This document shows, one piece after another, positions 12,052 to 14,504 of a DNA stretch of 14,504 nt (position 1 is the stretch's first letter; every line of letters starts with the position of its first letter). This stretch comes from Candidatus Zixiibacteriota bacterium. Its GTDB lineage: Bacteria > Zixibacteria > MSB-5A5 > GN15 > FEB-12. Made by a program: the position numbers and the translations under genes. The stretch lies in contig DAOWMZ010000010.1 of NCBI GenBank assembly GCA_030642845.1, positions 1 through 14,504 of the forward strand. Reading direction: 5' to 3'. The notes beneath the pieces are model-generated. The model saw only the letters and a program-made list of their open reading frames with translations, searched no databases and had not been told where the DNA came from.

Positions 12052-13002
12052 ATGAAAAAAACTATGACTTCTTCGATAATGGTGATGGTTGGTTTGATTT
12101 GCTTGTTTACTCTCAGCTTCACAGATAAATCATCGGCCAATGTATTCTGCTGCAACCATGACGGCATCAGAGGGGATGCCAACTATGACAATGATTTAAA
12201 TATTAGCGATCTGGTCTTTCTTGTTAATTATCTTTTCAAAGGAGGCGATGAACCTCCCTGTTTTGAAGAGGCAGATGTTGACAAAGATGGTGATATACTT
12301 GTCACTGATTTAACGTACATGGTTGACTATCTATTCAAAGGGGGTTTTACCCCTTCTCTTTGTGATAATTTTGAGGTTGGTGATATCAATATAGAAGCAG
12401 CCTGGGCTGCTATCTGGCTTAAAGATGACTATATTCCCCAGTTTAAGTTTTACGAACAAATATTTAATGACCTTACATCAATTCGTGAACAGTGGCAGGA
12501 TTCAATACCAATAGTAAGTATGGAATTTACCGGTCCCTGGATATATAGTGAATTGAATGTTGGAGTAACAGATGGTGCTCTTGATAGTATTATTGAAGGG
12601 ACCTATCATCATTGGGATGAATTCAATACCCAATTTGGATTTGAACAGTTCACAGAATACTACCCCGGATTTATAAAACTTGAGTTTACTGATATTAAAA
12701 ATCCTGTCATAATGAAACCATCATACATTGGCTTGCCTGGGTTTGAATCTGTCTACCCTCATCTGCTTGATAATGACAGGCCAATGTTATTAATGTATCA
12801 GGACGGAAATCAGATGGTCTATTTCTTCCGAAACGCCTGGGGCGATTGTCCCTCCGGCTGTATTTACGAAGAATTTAATATTTTCACTGTTACCGATAAT
12901 ATTATCGAATATCAGGGATTTTACCCCGACAAAATATTAATTCCACAACCTTATGCTCTTTACTACCAGTTTGCCTGGGCTCAGTTCTGGGATTTTTATT
13001 AA
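12052..13002 (+). CDS. Secreted protein with two dockerin type I repeats
   Basis: 316 residues. The signal peptide covers about 1-29 (hydrophobic core IMVMVGLICLFTLSF, cleavage near SSA|N). Two calcium-loop repeats 33 residues apart follow: D42-A-N-Y-D-N-D with D53, then LVFLVNYLFKGG; and D75-V-D-K-D-G-D with D86, then LTYMVDYLFKGG. These match dockerin type I F-hand repeats, which bind cohesins or simply Ca2+. Cys33, Cys34, Cys70 and Cys104 flank the repeats. Residues 110-316 are a Trp/Tyr/Phe-rich globular domain I do not recognise (WAAIWLKDDYIPQF, GFEQFTEYYPGFIKLEF, YYQFAWAQFWDFY). The ATG at 12052 has GGAG 8 nt upstream and opens the signal peptide; a frame from 11965 would begin within the promoter. 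Its stop overlaps the transporter's stop on the other strand by two bases. Confidence 0.85.
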   Translation: MKKTMTSSIMVMVGLICLFTLSFTDKSSANVFCCNHDGIRGDANYDNDLNISDLVFLVNYLFKGGDEPPCFEEADVDKDGDILVTDLTYMVDYLFKGGFTPSLCDNFEVGDINIEAAWAAIWLKDDYIPQFKFYEQIFNDLTSIREQWQDSIPIVSMEFTGPWIYSELNVGVTDGALDSIIEGTYHHWDEFNTQFGFEQFTEYYPGFIKLEFTDIKNPVIMKPSYIGLPGFESVYPHLLDNDRPMLLMYQDGNQMVYFFRNAWGDCPSGCIYEEFNIFTVTDNIIEYQGFYPDKILIPQPYALYYQFAWAQFWDFY

Positions 13003-14195
13003 ACTGAGAACCATTTCCATTTAAGTAACCGGGCGATAAATATCCCAGCGATAAAGGCAACGGCCAGATTTGTTGTCAGGGTTAAAGCTAACATCAACAT
13101 TACTACAAATAGATCTTTGCGGTTATCAAGATCCTTAACCATTACCGCTAACTGCAGACCGGAAAAGACTAAAAGCACTCCGAGAACCGCCATGGGAAGA
13201 AGATGGATTATTGATAAAATATGTTCACCCAATATTATTGCCATAATAACAAAGACCGCCCCAATAAAAATATTCGATCCTGCGGTACGAGCTCCAAATC
13301 GATAATGAGCGGCTAAACCCCCGGAACCATGACAGAGCGGCATACCGCCAACAAGAAAACTGAATAAATTGGCCAGGCCCATGCTGATACAGGCAGCTCG
13401 ATTGGTTACTCTTGATGATTTACCCCCGAAATATTGTTTGGACAGATCAGTATAAGAGAGCACGGCATTGCCGATTGTCATCGGAATCTGCGGTAACACC
13501 AAGGCTATCAGAGCAAAATTAAAATCAACCCCTTTGGGAAAATCAAAAGGTAAAAATTCCGGCAGGTGAAATCCGATAATATTAATCCCCACCCCACTGC
13601 CGCGTCCTAAAAAGATTCCCATAATAATTCCTCCGATAACAACCACCATTCCAGCCGGGAATTTCTTATTGTTCAGGAGTAAAAGTGTTATAACACCAAA
13701 AACAATCCCAATGGCTATGCCTATTATATCAGGGGAATTACTGATTGTAAGAAGGTAATCAGTCTCTGTTTGCAGTGTCTGAAATTTGGATATCCCAAGA
13801 ATAAACTTGAACCCGCTGATCGCCAGTAAAGTACCGATTGATACCTGCACCCCCCGAACAACCGCCCTGGAAGTATAATCACGGATAAGATCAATCATAT
13901 GTGTCAGTCCGATAAATAAAAGTATAATCCCAAGAAGCAGCCCTGAAGCATATACCTCTGATACGGACATGGATGTGGCGATGGCGTAGGCTCCGATTAC
14001 TTTCATCGGCTGAACGGGAACTGTAACTCCAAAATATAATCCGGAAAAGATATAAAACAGACCGATACTGAAAAACAAACCGAGCGGATTCAAGCCATTA
14101 ACAAGAATCATGGCAATGGCAATAGGCAATAGAGTACCCAGATCACCTAATGACCCGGATATCTCTAAACGGTTAAAACGAAAACGCTCGGACAT
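12999..14195 (-). CDS. MOT1-family (SulP-like) molybdate/sulfate transporter
   Basis: 398 residues with about 10-12 membrane helices. Both family signatures are present: PVQPMK at 60-65, in SGLYFGVTVPVQPMKVIGAYA, and MPLCHGSGGLAAHYRFGARTAG at 285-306. An early GSLGDLGT motif (14-21) is also typical. MOT1 proteins import molybdate in plants and algae; bacterial homologues are annotated putative sulfate/molybdate transporters and substrate cannot be decided from sequence. No C-terminal STAS domain is present, which separates MOT1 from true SulP. The Shine-Dalgarno is weak (GAG near 14203). The gene lies 90 bp downstream of a ribbon-helix-helix gene in the same direction and may be co-transcribed with it. 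Its TAA overlaps the dockerin gene's stop. Confidence 0.85.
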   Translation of the reverse strand: MSERFRFNRLEISGSLGDLGTLLPIAIAMILVNGLNPLGLFFSIGLFYIFSGLYFGVTVPVQPMKVIGAYAIATSMSVSEVYASGLLLGIILLFIGLTHMIDLIRDYTSRAVVRGVQVSIGTLLAISGFKFILGISKFQTLQTETDYLLTISNSPDIIGIAIGIVFGVITLLLLNNKKFPAGMVVVIGGIIMGIFLGRGSGVGINIIGFHLPEFLPFDFPKGVDFNFALIALVLPQIPMTIGNAVLSYTDLSKQYFGGKSSRVTNRAACISMGLANLFSFLVGGMPLCHGSGGLAAHYRFGARTAGSNIFIGAVFVIMAIILGEHILSIIHLLPMAVLGVLLVFSGLQLAVMVKDLDNRKDLFVVMLMLALTLTTNLAVAFIAGIFIARLLKWKWFSV

Positions 14196-14285
14196 TTACA
14201 TCTCGATAAAAATTATTTATGATCAAATATATAACTATGGATTTTTAAAAAAAATATAAAATAATTCAAACAATGCCTGCCTCTG

Positions 14286-14504
14286 TTATACCTCCTTCAA
14301 TGATTTCACCTGTCTGAGTTTGCGGAACAATTGAATATACTCTTTGACCATGACTTCTTCGGCTTGGGATAATCCTTCCATCATCGGAATCCCTATCCGA
14401 AGAACCGCTCTTACGATATCCGAAGTTGTCCGGTCGTATTTTTCCGCCAATTCTTTAAGACGGCTTTTGAGTTCATAGGATACAAAAATATTAAGGCAAT
14501 GCTC
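14286..14504 (-). CDS. Ribbon-helix-helix DNA-binding protein, 5' truncated by window edge
   Basis: 72 residues plus TAA are visible, continuing past the window end. The visible part starts with the beta ribbon (CLNIFVSYEL) and then the two helices of an Arc/CopG/MetJ-type domain: KSRLKELAEKYDRTTSDIVRAVLRIGI, with the conserved turn Y-D-R-T-T-S-D-I-V-R. A C-terminal helix (SQAEEVMVKEYIQLFRKLRQVKS) follows. Probably only a few N-terminal residues are missing. Such small proteins are usually transcriptional repressors, often of their own operon or as antitoxins. No toxin gene is adjacent on the visible side. Position upstream of the MOT1-type transporter, in the same direction, suggests local regulation (inference). 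Confidence 0.8.
   Translation of the reverse strand, partial: EHCLNIFVSYELKSRLKELAEKYDRTTSDIVRAVLRIGIPMMEGLSQAEEVMVKEYIQLFRKLRQVKSLKEV

Overview
The window is AT-rich bacterial chromosome. The organism is inferred, not read. Three things point to an uncultured lineage of the FCB/Zixibacteria type: dockerin-like repeats on a secreted protein, a small lipoprotein with a FlgD-type Ig domain, and many dispersed intergenic hairpins. TGA is an ordinary stop codon here; rpsR and two genes joined by ATGA overlaps end with it.

Layout. At 1-1143 lie a 5'-truncated hypothetical gene and a VOC/glyoxalase-fold gene, both on +. At 1146-2122 a coupled minus-strand pair encodes a lipoprotein and an outer-membrane beta-barrel. 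At 2196-3040 a small membrane protein gene sits among hairpin repeats; six copies lie between 2233 and 3010, and a seventh is at 11890. From 9539 down to 3040 runs one long minus-strand gene series: pth, rpsF, rpsR, a DUF2232 membrane protein, rplI, a DUF151 nuclease-family protein, a TPR plus periplasmic-binding protein, and three coupled genes of unknown function. rsmE is divergent from pth at 9656-10402. At 10476-11636 lies the most unusual gene, a secreted thioredoxin-fold protein interrupted by one in-frame TGA. At 12052-13002 is a secreted dockerin-repeat protein. It is followed on the minus strand by a MOT1-type molybdate/sulfate transporter gene and a ribbon-helix-helix protein gene cut off at the window end.

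Main discovery. The TGA at 11490-11492 sits where a thioredoxin would carry the first Cys of CxxC, giving U-E-Y-C. Translation is open on both sides, from an ATG with a signal peptide to a TPR C-terminus. A hairpin with a loop G and GU lies 21 nt after the TGA, as in bacterial SECIS elements. I read the gene as a selenoprotein that a standard gene caller would truncate by 58 residues.

A second theme is leaderless transcription. Three genes (2363, 9656, 11636) have TATAAT only 5-8 nt before their start codon and no Shine-Dalgarno, while genes inside operons often have good ones.
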